Shown: positions 1-11,123 of the stretch, in pieces
Numbering within the stretch: the first letter of the stretch is position 1
How the letters are laid out: every line of letters starts with the position of its first letter
Assembly (NCBI GenBank): GCA_963924555.1
Contig: OZ004592.1
Coordinates: forward strand, 4,588,001 to 4,652,000
Source: Crambe crambe
Taxonomy: Eukaryota > Porifera > Demospongiae > Poecilosclerida > Crambeidae
Direction of reading: 5' to 3'
Length of the DNA: 64,000 bases
Made by a program: the position numbers and the translations under genes
Notes under the pieces: model-generated
What the model saw: the letters and a program-made list of their open reading frames with translations, nothing else
What the model was told of the DNA's origin: nothing
Databases searched by the model: none

Positions 1-1650
1 CATTACACTCACTCTGGACACTGGCAGATACAAGACGATTAGCTGTCTGCTGTTGAAGAAAGGTGGTAAACTTCTCCACCGATGGGACAGTGATACCAGA
101 AGACACCCTGCTAATTCCACACCTCGCTGCTATCAGAGGAAGAGAACTATATTCAGAAGGACAGGGAGCCATGTTGGAAAGCAAGATCACATCCTTGTTG
201 CCATAGTCCACGAAGAATACATTACAAGAGCTGCCGTCCACTTGAAGGACTTTGACCCTGTACCACTGCTGGTCAACGGAGAACTTGGCACAACAGAGAG
301 AACCCACGTCTGGAGGAGAAGAAAGAGGCTTGGGAGAAGAAGAAGTGATGGTGGAATTGATACCTTCAGATATCTTGCTCAATAGAGCACCAACTTCTGT
401 AGTGGCTACCTGGACGTATATTTCGGTGGGACCAACGACCTCAGTCACCATTACTTGAAATGTACCAGATTCTGGCAAACAGATCTTTTCCAAGTCTTTT
501 GCCACTGGGTAGGATGGTTTTGACATCACTATACCTCGCCTCTCCATTTCATCAACTAAATTCACTCCTTCAACAATCAGCTCCAACTGAGGTGTGCCAT
601 TACACTCACTCTGGACACTGGCAGATACAAGACGATTAGCTGTCTGCTGTTGAAGAAAGGTGGTAAACTTCTCCACTGATGGGACAGTGATATCAGAAGA
701 CACCCTGCTAATTCCACACCTCGCTGCTATCAGAGGAAGAGAACTGTATTCAGAAGGACAGGGAGCCATGTTGGAAAGCGAGATCACATCCTTGTTGCCA
801 TAGTCCACAAAAAGTACATTACAATTCCTACCATCCACTTGAAGGACTTCGACCCTGTACCATTGCTGGTCAACAGAGAACTTGGCACAACAGAGGGAAC
901 CCACGTCTGGAGGAGAAGGAAGAGGCTTGGGAGAAGAAGAAGTGAAAGTGGAATTGATACCTTCAGATATTTTGCTCGATAGAGCACCAACTTCTGTAGT
1001 GGCTACCTGGACGTATATTTCGGTGGGGCCAACGACTTCAGTCACCATTACTTGAAATGTACCAGATTCTGGCAAACGGATCTTTTCTAAGTCTTTTGCC
1101 ACTGGGTAGGATGGTTTTGACATCACTATACCTCGCCTCTCCATTTCATCAACTAAATTCACTCCTTCAACAATCAGCTCCAACTGAGGTGTGCCATTAC
1201 ACTCACTCTGGACACTGGCAGATACAAGACGATTAGCTGTCTGCTGTTGAAGAAAGGTGGTAAACTTCTCCACCGATGGGACAGTGATACCAGAAGACAC
1301 CCTACTAATTCCACACCTCGCTGCTATCAGAGGAAGAGAACTGTACTCAGAAGGACAGGGAGTCATGTTGGAAAGCAAGATCACATCCTTGTTGCCATAG
1401 TCCACGAAAAATACATTACAAGAGCTGCCGTCCACTTGAAGGACTTTGACCCTGTACCATTGTTGGTCAACAGAGAACTTGGCACAACAGAGGGAACCCA
1501 CGTCCGGAGGAGAAGGAAGAGGCTTGGGAGGAGAAGAAGTGAAAGTGGAATTGATACCTTCAGATATCTTGCTCAATAGAGCACCAACTTCTGTAGTGGC
1601 TACCTGGACATACATCTCACCAGGATCTACAATCTCGGTCACCATTACTT
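1..1650 (-). repeat. 597-bp in-frame tandem duplication of a Tudor unit
   Basis: The same sequence begins at 1, 598 and 1195, a period of 597 bp (199 codons), so the reading frame is kept. Units are nearly identical. The unit starting at 1195 diverges beyond about 1640, where it passes into the preceding, older Tudor linker. The array reaches the left edge, so more copies probably lie outside the window. Confidence 0.95.
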
Positions 1651-4600
1651 GAAAAGGAGACGATTTTGGAATATTAATACTTTCTATATCAGCAGCCAGT
1701 GGATAGACATTCTGTGGCAGAGCAGAAGCACATGGACTATCCTTCATAGCAATTTCAGTCCCATCAGGTTTTGCAAAAGATGGCAGCTTCTTCACAGCTG
1801 GTGCTCTTGGTTTATTCTTCTTAGCTGGAGCTCTAGGTGAGAGATTAAGCTTCTTCTTGCGCGAGAACTGCTTCTTTCCCTTTTCAAGATCAGCAGTATC
1901 CTCTTGGCCTCTCTTGTTGGAAGGTTGCGTCAGGGCATTGCAGCAGCCTTCCTCACACATCTTATGAAGCACATCAACATCTCCACCAGGAGTAGACAGA
2001 ACCAAATCAACCACATGTAAAATACCAACAACTTTCACCACTTTCATCCTCACAGGTCCACTCTGAACAAACTTTCTGAACTGCTCTACAGCAGCCTTGT
2101 CCCATTCCTCCTTCTTCCCAGCTGGATTCAGAGCTTCATTCAAGCTGCAGCAAACTGCTTGTTCAGGTAGTTGCAACAATTCAGCTGGAATTTTGTAAAT
2201 GCTTTTAGGCTTAGTGTTATACCTGTTGCCATAATCTATAAATACTACAACCACTTCCTTGGATTTAGTGTTCAAAATCTTAGCCCTGTGGACACGATTG
2301 TCTTCAGAGTACCGGCAAAGGCAGAAGTTACCAGATTCGATCTTCTTCATGGGACTCAAATCAATCTGCTCAATCAGATCCAGCAGAGGCTCAACTTTGG
2401 CTAAGTTGCTCGGCTCAGTCACTTGAACGAAAAACCTCAAAGGGGTGTTGACGCTGGACACACATACTTCAACATTGTCTCCCTTGGATAACAGCAGCTT
2501 CTCTAAGGTACTCGAGGCCTCGCGATACTCTTTTGTGACTTCATCTGAATCCATAGCTAATGACTTTGTCGGACTTGAAAGTTTGCATACTCCAGTGGAA
2601 GCATTATCTTGTTCATGTTGCATCACTAAACCAGGCAAATTTGAAGGTGGAGAACCAGGCATATTTGAGGGTGATTTGGATGTAGAGGCTACAAAGTTAA
2701 GCATACTTGAAGATTTTGACGGAGAAGGTACAAAACCGGGCATGTCTAAAGGTGATGAAGATGCAGGTATCTTCAATGGAGTAATGGTGGTGGATGCTTT
2801 CTCTACTGAACTTTGAACTTTCCTAGCATCTGAATGCTGGGCTTTCCTCTGGTATGAAGAAGATTGAGGTCCACTCGCTTCCGCCACCATAGCCACACCA
2901 GGAAAACTAGCAAGAGGAGTCTTTGGCCTGGGTTCTTGACTACCACCTCTAGCCACTTGAGCATGCCCAAGCAATATGAGCGAGTTATTTAGAAGCTGGT
3001 TATTCAGATCGGGATCAAACAGGTCTATCTCGTACCCTGTTGGAGTCTTGGAGACGATCTTAACCTTGACATTTCTACGGAGGATTTTCTCTCTAAGGAA
3101 AATCACGGCATTATCACTCCAGCTTGTAGAATGCACAGAAACAATACCAGACATGCTAAACTTCAGTGCTTGCTTTGGGAGACTGCAAAATATCGGAGCA
3201 ATGCGATGAAGCCGGGAAGTAGTTACAGTTTCCCTGCGACCAAATTCGACAAAGCGGATGTCTACCGTCCCACTGTGGTTCACACAGAGAACCTCTGCTC
3301 TATAATACTTCTGGTCTTCAGAGTACTTTGCCACACAGAGCTCACCAATGATAGGAGCGTATTGATTACAGTCTGCATTAGGTGAATACAGAGAGTTCAA
3401 GTCATCATGCATCCGCTCCATATTGATAAGGTGATCATGGACTACTTGTGCCCAGATGATATTGGGGTTGATGACCACTGTGGGCAAGATTTCAACACAG
3501 GACTCCACCTCTACTTTATGACAAGGAATATGATAGGACATCGTTAGTAGTTTTGGATTCTGAGGAGACTGCAATGGTTGAGTGACACTTCCAAACTGAG
3601 AAGGAGTAGTCTGACCTTCAACTTGCTCAGGGTACAGTCCAAGACTTGAATGTGGAGTCACTGGTGCTGAACGAGAAGGAAGTCCAGGCTGATTCTGTTG
3701 AGATTGTAAGAATGGCTCGTTTGTATTACTGGATAACATTGAGCGATTAACAGAACTGGATAAGGACAGAGATGGCTTGATTGCTGTGTTACCACCAACT
3801 GGTGTGGAAGGCAACGACTTGCTAGTTAAATAGAGAGAAGAAGGTAGTGACTTGCTACTTGAAGAAAGAGAGTTGGAAGCAGCTATGCTCTGGGAGAGCT
3901 TGAAGGAAAGGTCATCTGGCGGTGGATTTTGTTTGGCAACACTTTCTGTCAAGAGAGACAGTTCAGCCATCGACACATCCAGATCTGAAATTGAACAATA
4001 TTTTTGATCCTTAGAATCATCTTCATTTTTAGGTTCAGAGATTGAGATGGTCTTTTTGAGGGAGGAAAGTTTAGAAGCAGGAAGACTTGCTGATAGAGAG
4101 GTTGGAGTTTCTGGTGAAGACCTAGTCTTCTTGAGAGAGGAAGCAGGAAGACTTGCTGACAGAGAAACAGAGGTTGGAGTTTCTGGTGAGCTTCCTGGAA
4201 GACTTGGAGTTTTGGCTAGGGAGTAATCATTGGGACTTGACAATACAGACAAAGATGACGACCCACTTGACGATTTTTTTGTATCCAACACTTCAAACTG
4301 TGCCATATCCTGTCCCATCTTGACACCCTCAACCAGAGCCTTAAGTGGTTCCAAATCCTCCCCAGTGGGGTAAGAAATAACAAAACCATCATCATCCAAG
4401 TCTTCAGCTATCTTGAACTGTTCCATGCCAGCAGGACTGGCAGCTTTCGGTGGTGTAGCAGGTGCTGGTGTCCGAGCTGGTTTGTTAGTTTCTTTTTTTC
4501 CGCACACACCGATATGCCTTGGCCAGTCCTTGCGCTGACATGGGACACTGCAATATGGAGTCCTACACTTGGAGCACCGACTGGAGGTAGATTTACTGCA

Positions 4601-7600
4601 GATAGAACAAGGCTTGAGTAAGGGTTTTCCATCTGGACTACTACCACTGTGTGATTCTTTATCACTTGCACCCTTAAACGAAGGAGATTTCGAATTTGCT
4701 GCAGCCTCCAACTTACAACGCACTGAAGTTGGTGTTGAATTTTCAGGACTGTCTATTAAATACTTTGGTTTTCTGAGACATTTCTCTGCCTCCTCTTCGC
4801 TCATACCGTTGTTACCAATCTGAACATCAACATCATTACCATTTTGAGCACAGTTTAGAGTGTTGAGAAAAAGAGCTTCTTCGTTAATTCTTTTCATTCT
4901 CTCTTCTCGGCTCTTCCGATTTTCTGCTACCTTGACAACTAGCCTGACACCTCTACCCATGTCTTTGTTGTTCAACAACTGGATAGCAAGTTCTGCTTCA
5001 CGAACTGTCATGAATTTCACAAACCTATAGAAGAGAATTGATACGATCAAGACCTTATAACAAAATACACCGAAGTGCTACCACACTTGCTGGCCCAATA
5101 GCCATTTGATCATTTCATTGCATTGACTTTCTTCTTAGCTCTTTGGTGCATATGTAGAATCTATTGATCACATTTTTAGTGTCTATTAGCACGCTGTAAC
5201 AGACAGATACACTACTTTAACCCCTCACAGGGTTAACTTGGGGTCAGAGGAGAGTGAACCAGCTAGCTGCAGTAGTGTGTAAACTCTATTGTGCACTACT
5301 AGATAGTTTACATAGTTACATTCACCTGGTAACTGCTAGAACTTTCTCAACTGTTCCAGAGGAAATGATCAGAGGTGAATGCTAATAGACTATACAGGAC
5401 ATGAAATCTGCCAACCAATGCACTGGGTGGGGCCTGGAGCAATGTTACAGTGGTTGGCAACCACTGTAGTAGCAATTCATTGCTCCAGGCCCCACCCAAT
5501 GCATTTTCTTCCACTATATTCACAAAAATAATTGTTTTGAACCATGTACCACATGACTTCTTAATTGGTAATTTGAAATTTTGCTGATAAAGTCATAAGA
5601 AATGATCTTAGAAATAGACTAAGTTCAAATAATTGTTGAAGCCATCTAGTTGAGTTGTAGCTTAATCCATGAGCTGAGCAAGGGGGCATACTTGTTTTCT
5701 CAGAATATTAATGCTATGGGAATTTGGAATATAATGGCCGAGAATGAGTTCCAGAGTATCAATGGTAAGCACTAAAGTGCTGACCCCCAAGGCACGTCTG
5801 CTGTTACACTAAGGAGAGCATACAATGCATATGTATTGTGTGTGTGTGTGCAGATATAGATCACTGATGAATAGGAGGTATTGAGTACAACAGCCTATAT
5901 TTTCATTCATCTATAAATAGGCATGTGCACTCCTCCATATCATTGAGCGGGCAGTGTCTGTCAGCTTAGATGACAAGAAGCATACACTCCACACTTGTAT
6001 CCCCAGCAATCATCACTGCTACCTATAGCTGTTATTTGCTTCGACAGTACTAGTCTTACCATACATGCCTTTACATCTGTACAATCATTAGCCATCTCCA
6101 ATATCTTTACGTGCACATGCAGTTACAACACTCCAGCTAGCTACACCACCGACACAGAGCTCACCTGTAGATCAGGTCAACAAACATACAAGAGCGAGTG
6201 TGCATGCGCATTATATGGAGTATTATGGATATAGTACAGACTGCAAATCCTGCATTCTTATCCAAAATTTGGCTCAATTTAAACACTGAAGAGTATGCCC
6301 ATTAAGGCTGATATACTGAAGTGCTACTGGCTGCATGGCCAATGAAAAGATGCACCAACTGAATACTGTAACCCTTGTGCATGTGCTGAGGGTTACTAAA
6401 GAGCAGTGCAATGCTAATTTCAGTGCACACAAAGCTACTAAGAACACACAATGCAAATATTAACATTTATACATGCCAAGAGAGTAAAAAATGTGACAGT
6501 GTCAAGTAATGTTCATTATCTCTGTCTGTGCACATTTCATGCATGACATCACTGAACATGATGAGATCTGAATTTTTGAGGGTAGCTAGAGTTTCACCTG
6601 GGATCACGTACATGGAACTAGTCATATTGTACGTGAACTAGTCATGTTAAAGAAATACAAATGAAATAAGAAATCTTCTGGCAAATGCTCTGGTGATTTC
6701 AGAAAAAATCCATAACATTTTGGAGTAATACACACTTTTTAATCTGGGAAGTCTCAGGACATATCCCAGGATTGACGGACTTGTAGGGGATCAGGGTACC
6801 CTTAAAGATATTCTGGGATGTCTAGGTACAAAAAAGGATTAGTGAGGAACCATGGACAATTGATGGCAGTCCTGGATACTCGTGCACCTCTGTCTCCTAT
6901 TGATTGATCCACCCTGAACAAGTTAGTCTTTTAAAAAGACTAGGAATGCCTCGGCACAACTTCAGTGCAACCTTTATTATTATTAAACTTTCTAAATAAT
7001 GTGCACTGAGCAACATGGCTTATTGTAGTAAGGTGGGTATTTACACAGCTAGTATTCTTGGTGTCAATGCTTTAAAAACTGCCATTTTGAATGATTCTCA
7101 TGCATAGCTTGATTGAAGTATGTGTACTGGATTCTTTCATTAGATTCTCCTTCAACACGGCTCTCTCTTTGGCACTTCAAATGATCACCTAGTTCATGTA
7201 CATTGCAATCTCTGTAGTTTTTGTTCATTGCTGTCTTTAGCCATTTCTCTGCATGGGGTTGATTTGTTGGCAAAGACAGCCAAGAAGCATCAGCACTCTC
7301 TTCACGGTGTAGCATTACTGCGTAGTGACTGCGAGCCTGAGCCTGTCTGTTTGTCTTTAGTACTGTAGTAGAGCTTAAAGTTGTGTTGGCTAGTTAGCTA
7401 GTACTAGCTAAGCTTGCTAATGCACGTGCTCGATATGCATCACCAAGCTACGTGCCATCATAGTCACCTTCGGCACTACGGTGCCGAGGCAAAAACTCTC
7501 ATGATCAAGTACTGCAGCAAAGTCACTTGATGCTCTCACATTTGCCAACACTACTTTGTTGGTGGTTTGGGGGAGGTGGATACAATTCGTCCTATGGTTT

Positions 7601-10600
7601 ACACAACTGCATAAAAAGATCAATCCTCTCACACACTGGGAAGGCATGAATGAAGCTTATAATAACTACAAAGAACTCTATAGTGGTCTTACAGATACTG
7701 TAAATTTCAGGATGGTTGTCAGTAAGGAATGAGAAATAGGTAGTGGCTTACAAGGACCCAAGAAACCTGATCCTTTCATGTCCTATACAATCCATGCAGT
7801 TGTGTAAACCATAATTATGACAAATTGTATCCACCTATTCCCCTAACCTTCCTGACAACCAACCTGCAATGGACAGTAGCTTCCAAGACTCTCTCCCTTA
7901 TGCTCAACCCTCAGCACCAGTACTCAATCACATGCAACTAGTATAAGGTGTTCACACACAATAAATTACTTCATTGCTATGTCAGCACTGCCATTCATCA
8001 CAAAGTGCATCAGATTCTGCTATTTAAAGCCATAGAGTTGTTAGGAGGGTGATCCACTCAAATAGCAAACGCTTGTCCCCAAACATTGAAATGCAGCCTT
8101 GATTCTTGGACTGTAAACCATTTTGCTGTTATGTCATTAGCTAGCTATGCCATCTGACAACGAAAACAGTCATTTGTGCACTCATAAGGTCCTACCAACA
8201 GACCCGCTACAATCACTACGTGTGTCCTTACCCAAAAGTTGTTGTTTGTCCAGGTTTAGGTGCAATGACATTAGAATGCTTCACAGAACCAGCTTCAGAA
8301 AATAAGTTACGTAATCCCTCCTGCAAGGTACAAAATAGCAAGTACTATATCGAGTTCAGTATATTCAGGTAGCAATATACTCAGGGTAAAATCAGTATAC
8401 TCGGGGTAAAATTAGTATACTCGGGGTAAAATTCAGTATATTCAGGGATATACTCGGTAAAATTCTTGCATATCTATAACCGATTAAGTCTCTTATTGAC
8501 ACGGCGAAACATCTACATACAGTTTGTGGATATTCGCTGTGATAGTATTACTTAGTTACCTTGGTGATTGTGATAGGGATATGGTTGACAAAGAGAGTGA
8601 CTTCCTTCTGTTCTCTGGTCTCAATTATTTGACCTGGTCCTTCACTATAAGAGTTGAACGTGTTTGACATGTAATCAAACTTCATGGGGTCCCATTCATC
8701 CACTTCATTTCTGTATTAATAAACAGAGCAACATGAAAAATTTCCACTGCTGTACTGACACTTATCACTTCTAGCAATTGTCACTTATTCTGGAAGTGCT
8801 GGTTTCTCAGTAAAGCAGGTAAACTTAAAGATCAGCAGACAGCAAGTGCTAAAGCTGACAGGATAAGTGTAACAGCAGACAGCTGAGGATTCAACTATCT
8901 CAAAATACCAGCTTCAAAGATGTTCAGGCTGAGAATGCAGACAGCTGATTTCTCTAAAGCTGACACTAAGTGTAAACTAATTTACAAGTTTACATCAAAA
9001 AAAAAATTGCAGTGGCAGCAAATTCTGGCAGTGCAGGTGTGGATAATTTGATAATACATGTACAACTGGCTCGCTCAAAGACTTTCATGTAAGAACAATT
9101 ACCCCCAAGCAAGATTTTGGCAGCTGTGGATTTATGTCCTTTCCCTTGTAACAAGTTTGTCTTTTAAAGACTTGATGCCTTGGCACAAAGTAGATTATGA
9201 TGCATTATCATTGTCACTGATTTATTTTTTGCAGGTATATAATATAGGAAGACTGCATACATGTCTAGTCGGGCCAGACTCACACGCAGAAGAGAGAGTC
9301 TGGTCAAACTCCTATACTGACTTTGTTCTGCTGAGTAAGCAGCAGCACGCACCACACATAGTGAAACGCGTCACAGTACGTCATGACTCAGTCGAAATAG
9401 TGCGAGCAAAAAGATGGCTCAAGATTTCTTAAAGCTATTGAAGAAGGTGGACGTAGACTTGGCTATTCAATTCTAAAAGTCATACAAATAGAAGCAGTAA
9501 GCTCCTTCATGAAGGGACAATTGTTATCAATTGCATGCAGCTACATCAATGAGTTAGTATTTAGCTATGATGGTTAGTTTTATTAGCTCGACTTTGCGAC
9601 TTTGTAGCTTCTGTTCTTGCTATTTAAGGCTCTCTTGCTGCCTTTTCAGATGATCTTTGTACCCTCTAGAGACTATTGTTGCTTACCTGTTGGTTTTCTT
9701 GCTCCCAATACTTCCTCAAATAATCGTTAACTTCTCATACTAGGCCCTTGCTAGCTAGCTAAGCTGAACTGCCATGCAAAGGTTAAGGTCATGCGCATGC
9801 GTATAGCCATTTGCACATGCTACTAAGACATGCGTACAATAGCTCATAGTCGCCTCCAGCACTGCGCATCGGCATTTAAGTGCCAAGGCAGAAAAGTCCT
9901 CCTATGAGTAAGTGCAGTAATGAAAGAAAGATTGAACACAATTGAGGCATACCAGCACCCTACAGTACTTCGGGCTATGGGACTAAATGAATATTTAAAT
10001 CTGCAGACTAAATAAATAAGCATGCACACCATACACATGCCTTGCATAGAAAGATAGCCCATAACAATCTAATAAGAGTCATTCAGTGTCCTTTAACAGT
10101 AAAGCATTATTGTTATGACTGGCACCTAGTCCTAGAATTTAACCAAAGGTGCCAGAAAAAATAAAAATTATGCCAGAAAATCTTCAAGCCGTTTTATACA
10201 TGCATTATAGCAATACTTCTCTCTCCTTCTCCTACAGCTAATAATTGACCAGATACGCTATGGACAAAAAACGGAAAGAACAATTTTTTTGCAAGGAAAA
10301 AACGTCTCTCGAGGCAGTAGTTACTTTATAAACATAATGGATCAAGAATAAAGAACGGCACCACTAGCTGATTAATTAATGCGCACTTTATTTTCGCGAC
10401 CTTTGACCAAGTGACTTATACGGCACAGACCTTTGACCTCAAACTCTTTGGTTGCCTTAGGGAGCCCTTTGGGCCCGCACTGCAAGCTGGGCGAGTGTTG
10501 CCTAGCCTTGGAGTCACAACAGTGCATGAGTAGTACGTCCCATACACCTAACGCTCGCTGCGCTCGCTCCCTTGCAGGAGCCCTAGCCTTGGAGTCACAA

Positions 10601-11067
10601 CAGTGTGTGAGTAGTACGTCCCATACACCTAACGCTCGTATAAGTCAATCGATCCTCAATGTCAATGGTCGCGAAAATAAAAGTGCGCATTAATTAATCA
10701 GCTAGTGGTGCCGTTCTTTATTCTTGATCCAAGATAATTAACTATCCCTGAATCTGTACACCAGTCTACTAACTACTCACTTGTTGGCTGTTTTTCTTAT
10801 ATCATCTCTTTCTGACGATAGATTCGCACCACCATTCGGAGTACCGGTTTTTTTCTTTCTATTCATCGATTGAAGAAAATGGTTGGCGGGTGGGCCCGGA
10901 GCACTGGAGCTGGTAGGTCCCGTAGCTATGGCTTTATCCCAAGGCACTCTGCCAACCAGTGGGGAAGAATCTGGAGAAGACATGCTTTGCGAGCCGGCCA
11001 CGCTGTTATGGCGCATGCGCATCCTAGGAGGAGGTGTGTCATGAACTTCGAACTTTCGTGTTTGCAA
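1..11067 (-). CDS. TDRD1-like RRM-MYND-multi-Tudor protein (3' end outside window)
   Basis: Four exons are seen: 11067-10781, 8710-8560, 8320-8232 and 5024 to beyond base 1. Phases join cleanly and the last exon stays open to the window edge, giving about 1,849 residues. An RRM lies at residues ~130-205: RNP2-like LFVNHIP, and RNP1-like TTTFGFVKF formed across the exon 3/4 junction. A MYND zinc finger follows at ~310-350 (CSIC..CSKC..C..C..H..C). Five Tudor cores are visible, around genomic 3400-3220, 2350-2220, 1500-1340, 910-750 and 310-150, with motifs such as FVDYGN, FIDYGN and FVEFGR. Ser-rich linkers separate them. In the TDRD1 family, Tudor domains bind dimethyl-arginine on PIWI proteins in germ granules (piRNA pathway); that role here is inferred. 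The first ATG is 56 bp from the NAGK ATG, so a later Met (MSSPDS, 10983) is a possible start. Introns 2 and 3 (2-3 kb) carry fold-back repeats. Confidence 0.88.
5417..5505. repeat. Fold-back element (28-bp arms) in TDRD1-like intron 3
   Basis: Arms 5417-5444 and 5478-5505 are reverse complements with one mismatch (core GGGTGGGGCCTGGAGCAATG). The loop holds a second palindrome, ACAGTGGTTG/CAACCACTGT. This resembles a small MITE; no coding capacity. Confidence 0.85.
7575..7835. repeat. MITE-like inverted repeat in TDRD1-like intron 3
   Basis: The left arm (7575-7612, starting GGTGGATACAATT) is matched imperfectly by the reverse complement of 7794-7835 (ending AATTGTATCCACC). About 180 bp without coding sequence lie between. 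No clear target-site duplication was seen. Confidence 0.7.
8376..8462. repeat. Short tandem repeat of about 21 bp, 3-4 copies
   Basis: Repeats built on AGTATACTCGGGGTAAAAT lie in intron 2-3 sequence of the TDRD1-like gene, just upstream (in transcript sense) of exon 3's donor side. Copies vary in length. Confidence 0.75.
10338..10731. mobile_element. Non-autonomous fold-back/MITE element with ~65-bp terminal inverted repeats
   Basis: Left arm 10338-10401 and right arm 10667-10731 are reverse complements apart from one base of indel (outer end TGGATCAAGAATAAAGAACG). The roughly 265-bp core contains a direct repeat of about 57 bp (10501-10557 and 10582-10638) with TACGTCCCATACACCTAACG. No transposase is encoded. 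It sits in intron 1 of the TDRD1-like gene, about 50 bp from exon 1's donor. Target-site duplication is unclear. Confidence 0.85.
11008..11022. promoter_or_regulatory. GCGCATGCGC palindrome at TDRD1/NAGK divergent start
   Basis: The palindrome at 11011-11020 matches the core of the vertebrate NRF-1 site. It lies inside the predicted first exon of the TDRD1-like gene and about 105 bp upstream of the NAGK ATG. That suggests a shared bidirectional promoter, or a TDRD1 translation start downstream of it. Similar motifs precede three other genes in the window. Confidence 0.45.
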
Positions 11068-11123
11068 GCTATATTATAGCCTAGCCATCTTCGTCATCTT
11101 AGATTGGTTCTGAGTCAGTAATC

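Noticed and set aside
9058..9432. Plus-strand ORF of 124 codons in TDRD1-like intron 2
   Set aside because: No recognisable motif, no splice context, and the region looks repeat-derived (TGCCTTGGCAC-type pieces).
7460..9900. Possible SINE-like family sharing a TGCCTCGGCAC core (about 6945, 7480, 9175, 9880)
   Set aside because: Shared stretches are too short to delimit an element, and no A/B box or tail was found.
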